DNA from: Roseomonas sp.
Lineage (GTDB): Bacteria > Pseudomonadota > Alphaproteobacteria > Acetobacterales > Acetobacteraceae
Assembly: GCA_020249865.1 (NCBI GenBank)
Contig: JADCEV010000041.1
Coordinates: 1 to 64,000 of the forward strand
DNA length: 64,000 nucleotides
Direction of reading: 5' to 3'
In this document: positions 28,108-38,582 of the stretch, piece after piece
Layout: every line of letters begins with the position of its first letter
Numbering within the stretch: the first letter of the stretch is position 1
Position numbers and translations under genes: made by a program
Notes under the pieces: generated by a model
Told to the model about the DNA's origin: nothing
What the model saw: only the letters and a program-made list of their open reading frames with translations
The model's database searches: none

Positions 28108-29415
28108 ATGACCACGAAGGCCCAGGGGTCCATCACCATCACCTTGGATGGCACGAACAAGAGCACGACGCTGCCCCTGCTGGGCGGTACGCTTGGCCCG
28201 CAAGTTGCGGATATTCGCAAGCTTTATGGCGATCTTGGGATTTTCACCTTCGACCCCGGCTATGGCGCGACCGCTTCCTGCGAAAGCACCATCACCTATA
28301 TTGATGGCGATGCCGGCATCCTGCTCTATCGCGGCTATCCCATTGAGCAATTGGCCGAAAAATCGAGCTTCCTCGAAATCTCCTACCTGCTGCTGAATGG
28401 CGAATTGCCCAATGCCGCGCAATATGAGGAATTCCGCAAGGGTGTGACCTATCACACCATGCTGCATGAACAGCTGCGCCGCTTCTTCGATGGCTTCCGC
28501 CGCGATGCGCACCCGATGGCGGTGATGTGCGGCGTGGTGGGCGCGCTGGCCGCCTTCTATCACGACAATCTGGACATCAATGATCCGCGCCAACGCGAAA
28601 TCGCGGCCTTCCGGCTGATTGCGAAAGTGCCGACCATTGCGGCCTGGGCCTATAAGTATTCCATCGGCCAGCCCTTCATGTATCCGCGCAATGATCTGAG
28701 CTATGCGGAAAACTTCCTTTACATGCTGAACGCCGTGCCGGCCGAGCCCTGGGTGAATAACCCGATTTTGGCGCGCGCAATGGACCGCATCCTGATCCTG
28801 CATGCGGATCACGAACAGAATGCGTCCACCAGCACGGTGCGGCTGGCCGGTTCAACCGGTGCCAATCCCTTCGCCTGCATCGCCGCCGGCATCGCTGCCC
28901 TTTGGGGTCCGGCGCATGGTGGCGCCAATGAAGCCGTGCTGAAAATGCTGGGCGAGATCGGGCACCCCAAGAATATTCCTGCCTTCATCAGCGAAGTGAA
29001 GGACAAGAACAGCCACACCAAGCTGATGGGCTTCGGCCACCGCGTCTATAAGAATTTTGACCCGCGCGCGAAGATCATGAAGGAAACCTGCCACGAAGTG
29101 CTGGCGGAGCTTGGCATCAAGAATGAGCCGCTGTTGGACATGGCGATGGAAATGGAGCGCATCGCGCTTTCCGATGATTACTTTGTCAGCCGCAAGCTTT
29201 ATCCGAATGTGGATTTCTATTCGGGCATCATCCTGAAGGCCATGGGCATTCCGACCCATATGTTCACCGTGTTGTTTGCCGTGGCGCGCACGGTGGGCTG
29301 GGTGAGCCAGTGGAAGGAATTGATCGAAGACCCAAGCCAGCGGATCGGCCGCCCCCGGCAGGTTTATTCCGGCGCAGCGGAACGGCCCTTCGTGCCGATG
29401 GCGCTCAGGCCCTGA
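28108..29415 (+). CDS. gltA: Citrate synthase
   Basis: [100 protein letters not shown]. Confidence 0.98.
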   Translation: MTTKAQGSITITLDGTNKSTTLPLLGGTLGPQVADIRKLYGDLGIFTFDPGYGATASCESTITYIDGDAGILLYRGYPIEQLAEKSSFLEISYLLLNGELPNAAQYEEFRKGVTYHTMLHEQLRRFFDGFRRDAHPMAVMCGVVGALAAFYHDNLDINDPRQREIAAFRLIAKVPTIAAWAYKYSIGQPFMYPRNDLSYAENFLYMLNAVPAEPWVNNPILARAMDRILILHADHEQNASTSTVRLAGSTGANPFACIAAGIAALWGPAHGGANEAVLKMLGEIGHPKNIPAFISEVKDKNSHTKLMGFGHRVYKNFDPRAKIMKETCHEVLAELGIKNEPLLDMAMEMERIALSDDYFVSRKLYPNVDFYSGIILKAMGIPTHMFTVLFAVARTVGWVSQWKELIEDPSQRIGRPRQVYSGAAERPFVPMALRP

Positions 29416-29425
29416 AAGGTGACTT

Positions 29426-29458
29426 GCCCCCCTCTGGTTGATGACGGAGGGGGGCTTT
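29426..29458 (+). terminator. Rho-independent terminator of gltA
   Basis: GCCCCCCTC-TGGTTGATGACG-GAGGGGGGC then TTT; 11 nt after the gltA stop. Confidence 0.8.
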
Positions 29459-29637
29459 AACCCCCTGGCAGTACAAAACAGGCCAATTTTTTAAGGCGTC
29501 CATGCAATCATGCGTGTATGGACGCTGCCGACACGATCAACCAGAAGCCGAAGATCAGGCTGAAATTGACGCCGCTTGTGCAGAGCGCCGGCTCGGCGTT
29601 AACCTTTCATTCATCTTTAGGGCCTAAGGTTCACTCT

Positions 29638-29844
29638 ATGCTCAGCTTGAACTCAGTTGCTGCCGTCTCCCAGGAAATCGCGGCCAAGGCCGGGATCATC
29701 CAGGCGCGTTCTCCGGTTCAGCCGGTGGATGCGCTGGGCAATAACCGCCAGGGCCAGCCCTCGCCGCAGCGTTCGCTCGAAGCCGTGCCCCCCGCGCCGC
29801 CCTCACCGATGCCGCGCGGGTCGCTGCTCGATCTTCGGGTCTGA
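29638..29844 (+). CDS. Small hypothetical protein (~68 aa), Pro-rich C-terminus
   Basis: MLSLNSVAAVSQEIAAKAGIIQARSPVQPVDALGNNRQGQPSPQRSLEAVPPAPPSPMPRGSLLDLRV; start uncertain (longer ORF from 29518). Confidence 0.45.
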   Translation: MLSLNSVAAVSQEIAAKAGIIQARSPVQPVDALGNNRQGQPSPQRSLEAVPPAPPSPMPRGSLLDLRV

Positions 29845-29880
29845 CGAAGTCTTCCTAAAGTCTGTCGGGTTTGTGCGGCG

Positions 29881-30522
29881 CTATTCGCCTTTAAGCGCCG
29901 CCATCACGCCTGCCATCGCCGCCTGAAACATCTCCGGCGTCAGGCGCCGCGTTGAGGTGTTGTAGCGGCTGACATGATAGGAATCCGCCAGGATCAGCCC
30001 ATCGGGCAGGCGATGCTGTGCGCCATGCGCGAAGGCGAAGCGTGAAGCCGGAATGCCCTTGGCGCGCAGCACCGCGTTATGCGCCACCACACCCAGCGCC
30101 AGAACGACGCGCAGGCCCGGCATGCCGGCAAGCTCCGCCTTCAGGAAGCCATTGCAGGCGCGGATTTCTACCGGCAGCGGCAGGTTTTCCGGCGGCACGC
30201 AGCGTACCGCATTGGCAATCCGGCAGCCGGTGAGTTCCATGCCATCCTTGGGGTCTTCGCCATAGGCGCCGCGCGCCAGGCCATATTCCAGCAAGGTCGC
30301 ATAGAGCAGTTTGCCCGCATAATCCCCGGTGAAGGGCCGCCCGGTGCGATTGGCGCCGCGCACACCGGGCGCCAGGCCCAATACCAGCAACGGCGCCTCG
30401 CGCGGCCCCCAGGATGGCACGGGCGCGTTATGCCAGCCTGGTTCCTTGGCGCGATTGGCGGCGCGATATTCGGCAAGCCTTGGGCATAGCGCGCAATCGC
30501 GCCCCGGTGCCGTCGTGCTCAT
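29881..30522 (-). CDS. Uracil-DNA glycosylase, family 5 (UdgB-like)
   Basis: CALCPRLAEYR, VLGLAPGVRGANRTGRPFTGDYAGKLLY, NAVRCVPPENLP, SYHVSRYNTSTRRLTPEMF. Confidence 0.9.
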   Translation of the reverse strand: MSTTAPGRDCALCPRLAEYRAANRAKEPGWHNAPVPSWGPREAPLLVLGLAPGVRGANRTGRPFTGDYAGKLLYATLLEYGLARGAYGEDPKDGMELTGCRIANAVRCVPPENLPLPVEIRACNGFLKAELAGMPGLRVVLALGVVAHNAVLRAKGIPASRFAFAHGAQHRLPDGLILADSYHVSRYNTSTRRLTPEMFQAAMAGVMAALKGE

Positions 30523-31181
30523 TCAGGCTCGATATCCGGCGCCTCACCATAAGGGTCGGCCGGGGTGGCGCGGCTTGGTCGTGCCGGGGCGGCGGCAGGC
30601 GGCGGTGCGGCACGCGGGGCCCGGGCTTCAGGCGGCGGGCGGCGAGCGATCTCAGGGCCGATATCGGCCAATTCCAGAAAGCCATCGGCCTGGCGGCGCA
30701 ATTCATCGGCGATCATGGGTGGTTGGCTTTCCATGGTGGAGACCACCGTCACCTTCACCCCCTGGCGCTGCACGGCTTCCACCACGCGGCGGAAATCGCC
30801 ATCGCCGGAAACCAGCACCGCGTGATCCAGATGCGGGGCGAGTTCCATCATATCCACCGCCAATTCGATATCCATATTGCCCTTGATCCGCCGCCGCCCG
30901 GTCGGGTCTGCCTGTTCCTTGGCGGGCTTCGTCACCACGCGCCAACCATTATAGGCCAGCCAATCGGTCAGCGGGCGAAGGGGGGAGTAATCCTCGGTCT
31001 CGATCAGGGCGGTGTAGTAGCAGGCGCGCACCAGATAGGTTGAGCCGCCGAAAAACCGCAGCATGGCGGCGAAATCAACCTCGAACCCCAGGGCCCTTGT
31101 GGCGTAATAGAGATTGGCGCCATCAACGAACAGGCCAACGCGTTCCAGGCCAGCCTGGCGCCGAGCAATATGAGCAGACAT
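30519..31181 (-). CDS. NYN domain-containing protein (LabA/DUF88 type)
   Basis: VGLFVDGANLYYATRALGFEVDF, KGNMDIELAVDMME, HAVLVSGDGDFRRVVEAVQRQGVKVTVVS. Confidence 0.92.
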   Translation of the reverse strand: MSAHIARRQAGLERVGLFVDGANLYYATRALGFEVDFAAMLRFFGGSTYLVRACYYTALIETEDYSPLRPLTDWLAYNGWRVVTKPAKEQADPTGRRRIKGNMDIELAVDMMELAPHLDHAVLVSGDGDFRRVVEAVQRQGVKVTVVSTMESQPPMIADELRRQADGFLELADIGPEIARRPPPEARAPRAAPPPAAAPARPSRATPADPYGEAPDIEPE

Positions 31182-31255
31182 CAAATGATCCTCAAAGGTT
31201 TGAAACGAGCGTTCAATTACAGACAAGGGCTTTATATCAAATTGCCAATCCTGTC

Positions 31256-31756
31256 ATGCCCCATACCCTGATCGCCATTGGCGCCAACCTGCCGGCGGGC
31301 GATGGCGCGCCGCCGCTGGAAAGCTGCAAGGCCGCGCTGGCGGTGCTGGCCGCCCTGCCGGGGCTGCGGCTGGTGGCAGCGTCAAGCTGGTGGGAAAGCG
31401 CGCCGATCCCGCCCGATCCAGCCTCCCCGCGCTACATCAATGGCGTGGCCTTGCTGGAAGGTGCGGTGGAACCGGCCGGGCTGCTCGCCGCGCTGCAAGC
31501 CATTGAAAACGCGGCCGGGCGCACCCGCCCCTATCCCAATGCGCCGCGCGTTTTGGACCTTGATATCATTGATCTGGATGGGAGGGTGCGCGATGCGCCG
31601 GACCCGGTGCTGCCCCATCCGCGCGCCCATTTGCGCGGTTTTGTGCTTTATCCCTTGGCCGAGGTAGCTCCGGATTGGGTGCATCCGCGCCTGAAGCAGC
31701 CCGTCGCCGAACTGATCGCGGCCCTGCCGGCGCAGGATGTCAGGCCCCTGCCCTGA
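31256..31756 (+). CDS. folK: 2-amino-4-hydroxy-6-hydroxymethyldihydropteridine diphosphokinase
   Basis: HTLIAIGANLP, ASSWWESAPIPPDPASPRYINGVALLEG, RPYPNAPRVLDLDIIDLDG, LPHPRAHLRGFVLYPLAEVAP. Confidence 0.95.
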   Translation: MPHTLIAIGANLPAGDGAPPLESCKAALAVLAALPGLRLVAASSWWESAPIPPDPASPRYINGVALLEGAVEPAGLLAALQAIENAAGRTRPYPNAPRVLDLDIIDLDGRVRDAPDPVLPHPRAHLRGFVLYPLAEVAPDWVHPRLKQPVAELIAALPAQDVRPLP

Positions 31757-31782
31757 CCTGACGCGCGAGGCGCTTGAAATCC

Positions 31783-31811
31783 TTGCAAAGCAGCGCCGAG
31801 GCGACTATTTG
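31783..31811 (+). promoter_or_regulatory. Candidate sigma70-type promoter upstream of rpoZ
   Basis: TTGCAA-N17-TATTTG, 68 nt upstream of rpoZ ATG. Confidence 0.4.
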
Positions 31812-31878
31812 AAACCTATAACCGGTTCAGCCGGGCGCCCGGCCCCCGCCGCGCGCCCCTTTTGTCTTTGGAGCCCTC

Positions 31879-32271
31879 ATGGCGCGCGTTACCGTTGAAG
31901 ACTGCATCGAAAAGATCCCGAACCGCTTTGAACTCGTGCTGATGGCCGCGCAGCGTGCGCGCAATATCAGCCGGGGTGAGCAGATCGCGGTGGATCGCGA
32001 CAATGACAAGAACCCGGTCGTGGCGCTGCGCGAAATCGCCGAGGAAAAGGCCGATCTCCCCGCGCTGGAAGCTGATCTGATCAAGTCCCTGCAGCGTGCG
32101 CCGGAACCGGAGCCCGCCGAGGAAGAGGTGATTGACCTGATTGCCACGGATGAAAACATCTTCGGCATCATGGATGTGCAGGAAGAAGCCCTGCCTGAGG
32201 CCGGCGCCGAGGACATGGCGCCCGATGATCTGGAAGCCGCCATCGCCGCTGAGCTTGGCGGCAAACGATAG
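31879..32271 (+). CDS. rpoZ: DNA-directed RNA polymerase omega subunit
   Basis: [57 protein letters not shown]. Confidence 0.97.
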   Translation: MARVTVEDCIEKIPNRFELVLMAAQRARNISRGEQIAVDRDNDKNPVVALREIAEEKADLPALEADLIKSLQRAPEPEPAEEEVIDLIATDENIFGIMDVQEEALPEAGAEDMAPDDLEAAIAAELGGKR

Positions 32272-32273
32272 GA

Positions 32274-34559
32274 ATGCCGATGGGGCGAAGCAACAGGACC
32301 CGCTTCCCCCCGGATTTTCCCCGCGCGCCTGAAGGTCTGGCCGCGGGGCGCGCCCTTTCGCCCGGCGCTGAGCTTGCTTCCCATGTTGTTGCCTATGATC
32401 CGCGCGCCGATGCTGCGCTGATTACAGCCGCCTATGATCTGGCCGCCGAAGCCCATGCGCCGCAGAAGCGTGATGATGGGCAGCCCTATATCGTGCATCC
32501 CTTGGCAGTGGCCGAAATCCTGGCCGGCTATCGGCTTGATCCCGGTTCCATCATCACCGCGCTGTTGCATGACACGGTTGAGGATACGCCGCTCAAGCTT
32601 GCTGATATTGAAAGCCGCTTCGGCAAGGAAGTGGCGCGGCTGGTGGATGGTGTCACCAAGCTGACGCGGCTTGAACTGCAATCCGAACGCACCAAACAGG
32701 CCGAGAATTTCCGCAAACTTGTCCTTGCCATGAGCGAGGATATCCGCGTGCTGCTCATCAAGCTCGCGGATCGGCTGCATAATATGCGCACCATTTCCGG
32801 CATGCCGCAGCCGGAACGCCGCCGCAAACAGGCGCGCGAAACCTTGGAAATCTACGCGCCGCTCGCTGAGCGCATCGGCATGGATGCGCTGAAGACTGAA
32901 CTGGAAACCCTTTCCTTCCGCGAAATGAATGCGGAAGCCTGGCAGACCATTGCCGCGCGGCTGACCTATCTGCGCGGTCAGGGTGCCGATTTGATTGCGG
33001 AGATTGAGGCTGATCTGCGCCGTGTGCTTGCTGATGCTGGCGTAACAGTGGTGGATATTCAGGGGCGGGAGAAATCGCCCTATTCCATCTGGCTCAAGAT
33101 GCAGAAGAAGAATGTCGCCTTCGAGCAATTATCCGACATCATGGCCTTTCGCATCATCGTGCCGGAAAAGGGCGATTGCTACGCGGCACTCGGCGCCATT
33201 CATTCCGCCTATCGCGTGGTGCCGGGGCGCTTCAAGGATTGGATTTCAACGCCCAAGACCAATGGCTATCAAAGCCTGCATACCGGCGTGACGGTGCCGG
33301 AACGGCGCAATGCCAAGATCGAAGTGCAAATCCGCACCAAGGAAATGCATGATATCGCGGAAAATGGCGTCGCCGCGCATTGGAGCTACAAGCAAGGGCC
33401 CGGATCTTCGCGTGATCAGAAGCGCTATCCCTGGGTGCGCGACCTTTTGGAAATTCTGGAAAACGCGGCTGAGCCTCAGGAATTTCTGGAACATACCAAG
33501 CTTGAATTGCATCGTGATCGGGTTTTCTGCTTCACGCCCAAGGGTGATCTGATCGAATTGCCGCGTGGTGCCACGCCGGTTGACTTCGCCTATGAGGTGC
33601 ATAGCCAGGTTGGCGATACCACTGTTGGCGCCAAGGTGAATGGCAAGATTGTGCCGCTCCGCCATGTGCTGGAAAATGGCGATCAGGTGGAAATCATCAC
33701 CGCGCGCGGCGGCACGCCCAATCCGGGGTGGGAGCGTTTTGTTGTCACCGGCAAGGCACGTTCGCGTATTCGCCGTGTCAATCACGCGCGGCAGCGTTCG
33801 GAACAGCGCGAAGAAGGCCGCAGCGCCATTGCCAAGGCGTTCCGCGCCGCCGGTCTCGATTTTTCGGAAAAGCTTGCGGAACCCGCCTTGAAGCCGCTGA
33901 AGCAGGCGGATTTTGAGGCGATGTGCATCGCGGTCGCGAGCGGCAACCTCTCGCCGCGCGATGTGCTGCATGCCGCCGTGCCGGAATTGCGCGCCGCGCC
34001 ACGCGGGGCGGACCCGTTGCCACTCGCGAGGCCAAGGGGGCGGCTTGGCGCGGGGCCAACCCTCATGCCGGGCAAGGCGGAACGGCAATCATCGGCCAAG
34101 CGCGATGCGGCGCTTGGGCTGCGCGGCCTGGTCACCGGCATGGCCGTCAGCTTCGCCGGCTGCTGCCACCCGCTGCCCGGGGATCGGATTTTGGGCATTG
34201 TCACCACCGGGCGTGGGGTCACGATCCATCGGCAGGATTGCCATGGCTTGCAGGCTTTTGCCGCGACGCCCGAACGCTTCATTGACGTGGATTGGGATTA
34301 TGATGGCGCGACCAAGGGCACCCATGTCGCGCGGGTGGAGCTGGTCGCGGAAAACCGCCCGGATGCGCTGGCGGGCGTCACCACGGCCATCGCGCGGCAG
34401 GAAGGAGTGGTGAACAGCCTTCGCATCACCAACCGTGCCGAGGATTGGTGCGAAGTGCTGGTGGATGTGGAAGTGCGCGATATTTCCCACCTGACCGCAG
34501 TGCTGGCCGCTTTGCGCGCCTGCCCCGGCATCACCCAGGTGGAACGCGGCAAGGGATAG
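32274..34559 (+). CDS. spoT: Bifunctional (p)ppGpp synthetase/hydrolase (RelA/SpoT family)
   Basis: HD ([21 protein letters not shown]), RelA synthetase ([25 protein letters not shown]), TGS and ACT domains. Confidence 0.96.
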   Translation: MPMGRSNRTRFPPDFPRAPEGLAAGRALSPGAELASHVVAYDPRADAALITAAYDLAAEAHAPQKRDDGQPYIVHPLAVAEILAGYRLDPGSIITALLHDTVEDTPLKLADIESRFGKEVARLVDGVTKLTRLELQSERTKQAENFRKLVLAMSEDIRVLLIKLADRLHNMRTISGMPQPERRRKQARETLEIYAPLAERIGMDALKTELETLSFREMNAEAWQTIAARLTYLRGQGADLIAEIEADLRRVLADAGVTVVDIQGREKSPYSIWLKMQKKNVAFEQLSDIMAFRIIVPEKGDCYAALGAIHSAYRVVPGRFKDWISTPKTNGYQSLHTGVTVPERRNAKIEVQIRTKEMHDIAENGVAAHWSYKQGPGSSRDQKRYPWVRDLLEILENAAEPQEFLEHTKLELHRDRVFCFTPKGDLIELPRGATPVDFAYEVHSQVGDTTVGAKVNGKIVPLRHVLENGDQVEIITARGGTPNPGWERFVVTGKARSRIRRVNHARQRSEQREEGRSAIAKAFRAAGLDFSEKLAEPALKPLKQADFEAMCIAVASGNLSPRDVLHAAVPELRAAPRGADPLPLARPRGRLGAGPTLMPGKAERQSSAKRDAALGLRGLVTGMAVSFAGCCHPLPGDRILGIVTTGRGVTIHRQDCHGLQAFAATPERFIDVDWDYDGATKGTHVARVELVAENRPDALAGVTTAIARQEGVVNSLRITNRAEDWCEVLVDVEVRDISHLTAVLAALRACPGITQVERGKG

Positions 34560-34567
34560 GGCAGCGC

Positions 34568-34975
34568 ATGATCATCGGTATCGGGTCGGATATCCTGGAT
34601 ATCCGGCGCATTGAGCGCACCATTGAACGCCATGGGGAGCGTTTTCTGGAACGCATTTTCACCCAGGCAGAGCGCGCCAAGGCGGAAAAGCGCACGGAGC
34701 GCATCCGCGCCGCCACCTATGCCAAGCGCTTTGCCGCGAAGGAAGCCGCTTCCAAGGCGCTTGGCACCGGCTTTCGCGCCGGCGTGTTCTGGCGCGATCT
34801 GGGGGTGGTGAATTTGCCCTCTGGCCAGCCGACTTTGCGCCTGACCGGGGGGGCGGCGGAGCGCTTGAAGGCCATAACGCCGGCGGGTCATGGCGCGGTA
34901 ATCGCGCTCACCATGACCGATGAATTTCCCTATGCCCAGGCAATGGTGGTGATCACCGCCGTGCCGCTTCCTTGA
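34568..34975 (+). CDS. acpS: Holo-[acyl-carrier-protein] synthase
   Basis: [53 protein letters not shown]. Confidence 0.96.
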   Translation: MIIGIGSDILDIRRIERTIERHGERFLERIFTQAERAKAEKRTERIRAATYAKRFAAKEAASKALGTGFRAGVFWRDLGVVNLPSGQPTLRLTGGAAERLKAITPAGHGAVIALTMTDEFPYAQAMVVITAVPLP

Positions 34976-35065
34976 CAGGGCGCGCCGCGCCGCTATGCCC
35001 TGCCCTGCCCCGGTATCCTCGCCAGGGTTTTGTCGCGCCATTTCGGCGATATTCTTGGAAGTGAC

Positions 35066-35818
35066 ATGGCCTCGAAAAAATCCGGCGGCTGGCTGGAAAG
35101 CGTCAAAACCATTGTCTATGCCGCCGCGATTGCGATTGGCATTCGTACTGTCGCGTTTGAGCCCTTCAATATTCCTTCAGGGTCCATGATCCCTTCCTTG
35201 CAGGTCGGGGATTATCTTTTCGTCTCCAAATACTCCTATGGCTATTCGCGCCATTCGATGCCCTTCAGCCCGCCGCTTTTTGAGGGGCGGATTTTCGGGT
35301 CCATGCCGAAGCGCGGCGATGTCGCGGTGTTCAAGCTGCCGCGTGATGGCAGCACGGATTACATCAAGCGCATCATTGGCCTGCCTGGGGATCGCGTACA
35401 GATGCGCGGTGGTGTCTTGCATTTGAATGGTGCACCGGTGCGGCGCGAATTGCTTGGCCCCTATACGGTGGAAGGCGATGGGCCGCGCATCACGGTGCGG
35501 CGCTTCCGCGAATTCCTGCCCGCGATTGATGGCGCGCCGGGCGTGGCGCATGACATTCTGGAAGCATCCGATGATGCGCCGCTGGACAATACGCCGGAAT
35601 TTCGTGTGCCGCCCGGCCATGTTTTCGCCATGGGCGATAATCGCGACAATAGCCTTGATAGCCGCGCGATGAATGCGGTGGGCTTCATCCCAATCGAGAA
35701 TCTGGTGGGCCGCGCGGAGATCATTTTCTTTTCCGTGGATGGCTCGGCCGCCTGGTGGCAGGTGTGGAATTGGCCCTTTGCCATTCGCTGGTCTCGGCTA
35801 TTCAGCACGGTCAAGTGA
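35066..35818 (+). CDS. lepB: Signal peptidase I
   Basis: EPFNIPSGSMIPSLQVGDYLFVSKYSYG, RGDVAVFKLPRDGSTDYIKRIIGLPGDRVQMR, VFAMGDNRDNSLDSR. Confidence 0.97.
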   Translation: MASKKSGGWLESVKTIVYAAAIAIGIRTVAFEPFNIPSGSMIPSLQVGDYLFVSKYSYGYSRHSMPFSPPLFEGRIFGSMPKRGDVAVFKLPRDGSTDYIKRIIGLPGDRVQMRGGVLHLNGAPVRRELLGPYTVEGDGPRITVRRFREFLPAIDGAPGVAHDILEASDDAPLDNTPEFRVPPGHVFAMGDNRDNSLDSRAMNAVGFIPIENLVGRAEIIFFSVDGSAAWWQVWNWPFAIRWSRLFSTVK

Positions 35819-35834
35819 TGCGCTGTTGCGTCCA

Positions 35835-36506
35835 ATGAGCGCGGAATTGGAAGCACGGTTGGGCCATCACTTCGCCAGACCAGAATTGCTGACCCGCGCA
35901 TTGACCCATAGCACCGATGCGGAAAGCCGCGGTGAGGGTTTGCTTTCCAATGAACGGCTGGAATTCGTGGGCGACCGCGTGCTTGGCCTTTGCATCGCCG
36001 AATGGCTGGCCGAGCGTTTCCCGGATGAGCGTGAGGGCGATTTGGCGAAGCGGCTTTCCATGCTGGTTTCTGCCGATACGCTCTGCAAGGTGGCGGAAGA
36101 ATTGGGGCTGGGTGCGGATTTGCGCATGCCTGCGCGGTATCGCGCGACGGGGCTGATGGGGCCACGCAATCTGCTTTCTGATGCTTTTGAAGCGGTGCTT
36201 GGCGCGATTTACTTGGATGGTGGTATCGCCCCCGCGCGCGCCCTAGTGCGGCGCTGCTTTGCCGGGTTGATGGAGGCGGATTTGCGCCCGCCAACCTCGG
36301 CCAAAAACCGTTTGCAGGAATGGACTTTGGGGCGCGGCCTTGGTTTGCCGGCCTATGGGTTGGTGCAATCAAGCGGCCCCGCCCATGCGCCGCGCTTTGT
36401 CATCAGCGTGCTGGCGGCGGGGCGGGAAGCGCAGGGTGAGGGTGACAGCAAACGCGCCGCCGAACAGGCAGCGGCGGAGGCCTGGTTGAAGGGTTTGGAA
36501 ACATGA
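35835..36506 (+). CDS. rnc: Ribonuclease III
   Basis: HFARPELLTRALTHSTDAESRGEGLLSNERLEFVGDRVLGL, DAFEAVLGAIYLDGG, C-terminal dsRBD. Confidence 0.96.
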   Translation: MSAELEARLGHHFARPELLTRALTHSTDAESRGEGLLSNERLEFVGDRVLGLCIAEWLAERFPDEREGDLAKRLSMLVSADTLCKVAEELGLGADLRMPARYRATGLMGPRNLLSDAFEAVLGAIYLDGGIAPARALVRRCFAGLMEADLRPPTSAKNRLQEWTLGRGLGLPAYGLVQSSGPAHAPRFVISVLAAGREAQGEGDSKRAAEQAAAEAWLKGLET

Positions 36507-37396
36507 CAACGCGTTGCGGGTTGATTGCCATTCTGGGCGCGCCCAATGCCGGCAAATCCACGCTGGTGAATAGGCTTGCCGGCAGCAAGGTGACGATTGT
36601 CTCACCCAAGCCGCAGACAACGCGCTTTCGCGTGCGCGCCGTGGTGATGCGCGGTGAAAGCCAATTGGTATTGGTGGATACGCCTGGCATTTTCACGCCG
36701 CGCCGGCGGCTGGACCGCGCCATGGTCGCCGCCGCCTGGGGTGGCGCGCAGGATGCCGATATCTCACTGCTGATTGTGGATGCGCGTGCTGGGCTGACCG
36801 AACCCTTGCGTGGCATTATCGAAAAACTCGGCAAGACACGCCGGCCGATTTGGCTAGTGCTGAACAAGACCGATCTGATCCCGCGTGAGCAATTGCTGCC
36901 GCTGACCGCGGAATTGCACAAGCTGTTGCCCTTCGCCGAGACCTTCATGATCTCCGCCGAAAAGGGCGAAGGGCTGGACCGGCTGCTGGATCGGCTGGCG
37001 GAAGCGGTGCCGCCCGGCCCTTATCTTTTCCCGGAAGATGATCTGACCGATTTGCCGAACCGCATGCTGGCCGCCGAGATTGTGCGCGAACAAATCCTAC
37101 GTCAGACGCATCAGGAAGTGCCGCATCATGCCTCGGTTGAAACCGAAACCTGGACGGAAAAGCCCGATGGATCGGTGCGCATTGATTGCACCATCTACAT
37201 CGCGCGCGCCTCTCAAAAGGCGATCCTGATTGGCGACAAGGGCAGCCGCATTCGTGAAATTGGGCGGCTGGCGCGGCTGGAATTGACAAAGCTTTTGGAA
37301 CGCCCGGTGCATCTTTTTCTGAATGTGAAGGAAAAGCCCGATTGGGACGAAACCGCCGCGCGCATCCGCGCCATTGGGCTTGAGGATGCCGGTTAA
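36503..37396 (+). CDS. era: GTPase Era
   Basis: CGLIAILGAPNAGKSTLVNRLAGSKVTIVSPKPQTTRFRVRA, VLVDTPGIF, KH domain ILIGDKGSRIREIGRLAR. Confidence 0.97.
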   Translation: MTTRCGLIAILGAPNAGKSTLVNRLAGSKVTIVSPKPQTTRFRVRAVVMRGESQLVLVDTPGIFTPRRRLDRAMVAAAWGGAQDADISLLIVDARAGLTEPLRGIIEKLGKTRRPIWLVLNKTDLIPREQLLPLTAELHKLLPFAETFMISAEKGEGLDRLLDRLAEAVPPGPYLFPEDDLTDLPNRMLAAEIVREQILRQTHQEVPHHASVETETWTEKPDGSVRIDCTIYIARASQKAILIGDKGSRIREIGRLARLELTKLLERPVHLFLNVKEKPDWDETAARIRAIGLEDAG

Positions 37397-37408
37397 GCCC
37401 CGCCTGTC

Positions 37409-38149
37409 ATGAGCATTGAATGGCAGGCCCCGGCGGTGGTGCTTGATCTACGCCCACATGGTGAAGGAGGCGCGGTGGTAACGGTGCTGACCGAAGCGCA
37501 TGGCCGCCATGCGGGCTTGGTGAAGGGTGGCGGTTCGCGTGCTCAGGCGGGGCTATGGCTGCCGGGCAATTTGATTGAGGCGCGTTGGGTCGCAAGACTC
37601 TCCGATCAATTGGGCAGCCTGAGTGGCGAATTGGTCCACCCGGCGGCGGCGCTTGCCATGGATGAACCGCTGGCGCTCGCGCTTTTGTCTTCTGCCTGCG
37701 CCATTGCCGCTGATGCGCTGCCGGAACGCGAAGCCCATCCGCGCGCCTTTGCCGGGCTGGTTTCCCTGATTGGCCATTTGGCCGGCGGCGCTGAGGGCGT
37801 GGTCGCGGATTATGTGCGCTTTGAAGCGCTGATCCTGGCCGAGCTTGGCTATGGGCTTGATCTTGCGACCTGCGCCGTGACTGGCGTGCATGAGGGGCTG
37901 ACGCATGTCTCACCTCGCACGGGCCGGGCGGTCAGCGCGGGTGCGGCGGCGCCTTATCTGGACAAGCTGCTGCCCCTGCCCGCTTTTTTGCGCGATGCGG
38001 AAAGCCTGGGGGAAGCTTCGTCCTGGGTGGCAGGGCTGAAACTGACCGGGTATTTTTTGGAACGCGATGCCTTCGGCGCGCGCCACCGCCCGCTACCCGA
38101 AGCACGGTTCAGATTGGCAGAGCGAATTGCGGGATTGATGGCCGATTGA
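37409..38149 (+). CDS. recO: DNA repair protein RecO
   Basis: EWQAPAVVLDLRPHGEGGAVVTVLTEAHGRHAGLVKGGGSRAQAG; follows era. Confidence 0.94.
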   Translation: MSIEWQAPAVVLDLRPHGEGGAVVTVLTEAHGRHAGLVKGGGSRAQAGLWLPGNLIEARWVARLSDQLGSLSGELVHPAAALAMDEPLALALLSSACAIAADALPEREAHPRAFAGLVSLIGHLAGGAEGVVADYVRFEALILAELGYGLDLATCAVTGVHEGLTHVSPRTGRAVSAGAAAPYLDKLLPLPAFLRDAESLGEASSWVAGLKLTGYFLERDAFGARHRPLPEARFRLAERIAGLMAD

Positions 38150-38480
38150 CTTGGTAATGCATGACGCCGGTTTGCCCGCACATGGCGGCTTCACAGATTT
38201 CGTGAAACTCCTCTGGCAGGGCGTATAGTCTTTCGGGGTTCAGCGGCACGCCGCTTTGGGTTGCCACGTGATTCCAGCCGAGGTTGCGGAGTGTCATTTC
38301 TGTCCGTTGCGCCGCCGCTTCTGCGCCGTGGGCCAGGGTAAAGACCAGGAAGCAGCGGAACTCCCCGCGCGGGGCGATTGTGGCGGGCCCGGCGATACCC
38401 TCAGCCCAGGTGATCCAGACGGCGGGCATGGGCTCGGGCACATAATTTTGCCGTGCGGGGGCGATGGCCAAATTCATCAT
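38109..38480 (-). CDS. Hypothetical protein (~123 aa) overlapping the recO 3' end antisense
   Basis: MMNLAIAPARQNYVPEPMPAVWITWAEGIAGPATIAPRGEFRCFLVFTLAHGAEAAAQRTEMTLRNLGWNHVATQ; fills the recO-parC gap; start chosen by position, no homology check. Confidence 0.45.
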   Translation of the reverse strand: MMNLAIAPARQNYVPEPMPAVWITWAEGIAGPATIAPRGEFRCFLVFTLAHGAEAAAQRTEMTLRNLGWNHVATQSGVPLNPERLYALPEEFHEICEAAMCGQTGVMHYQVNRPSIPQFALPI

Positions 38481-38582
38481 GAGGGAAAGGATACGGCAAG
38501 AATGCTTTACGAAGTCTTGAAGCCTTTGCAGCGCGCGGGCCGCAGGGTTAGACCGGTAGCCGATTAAGGATGCGATTCGCCC

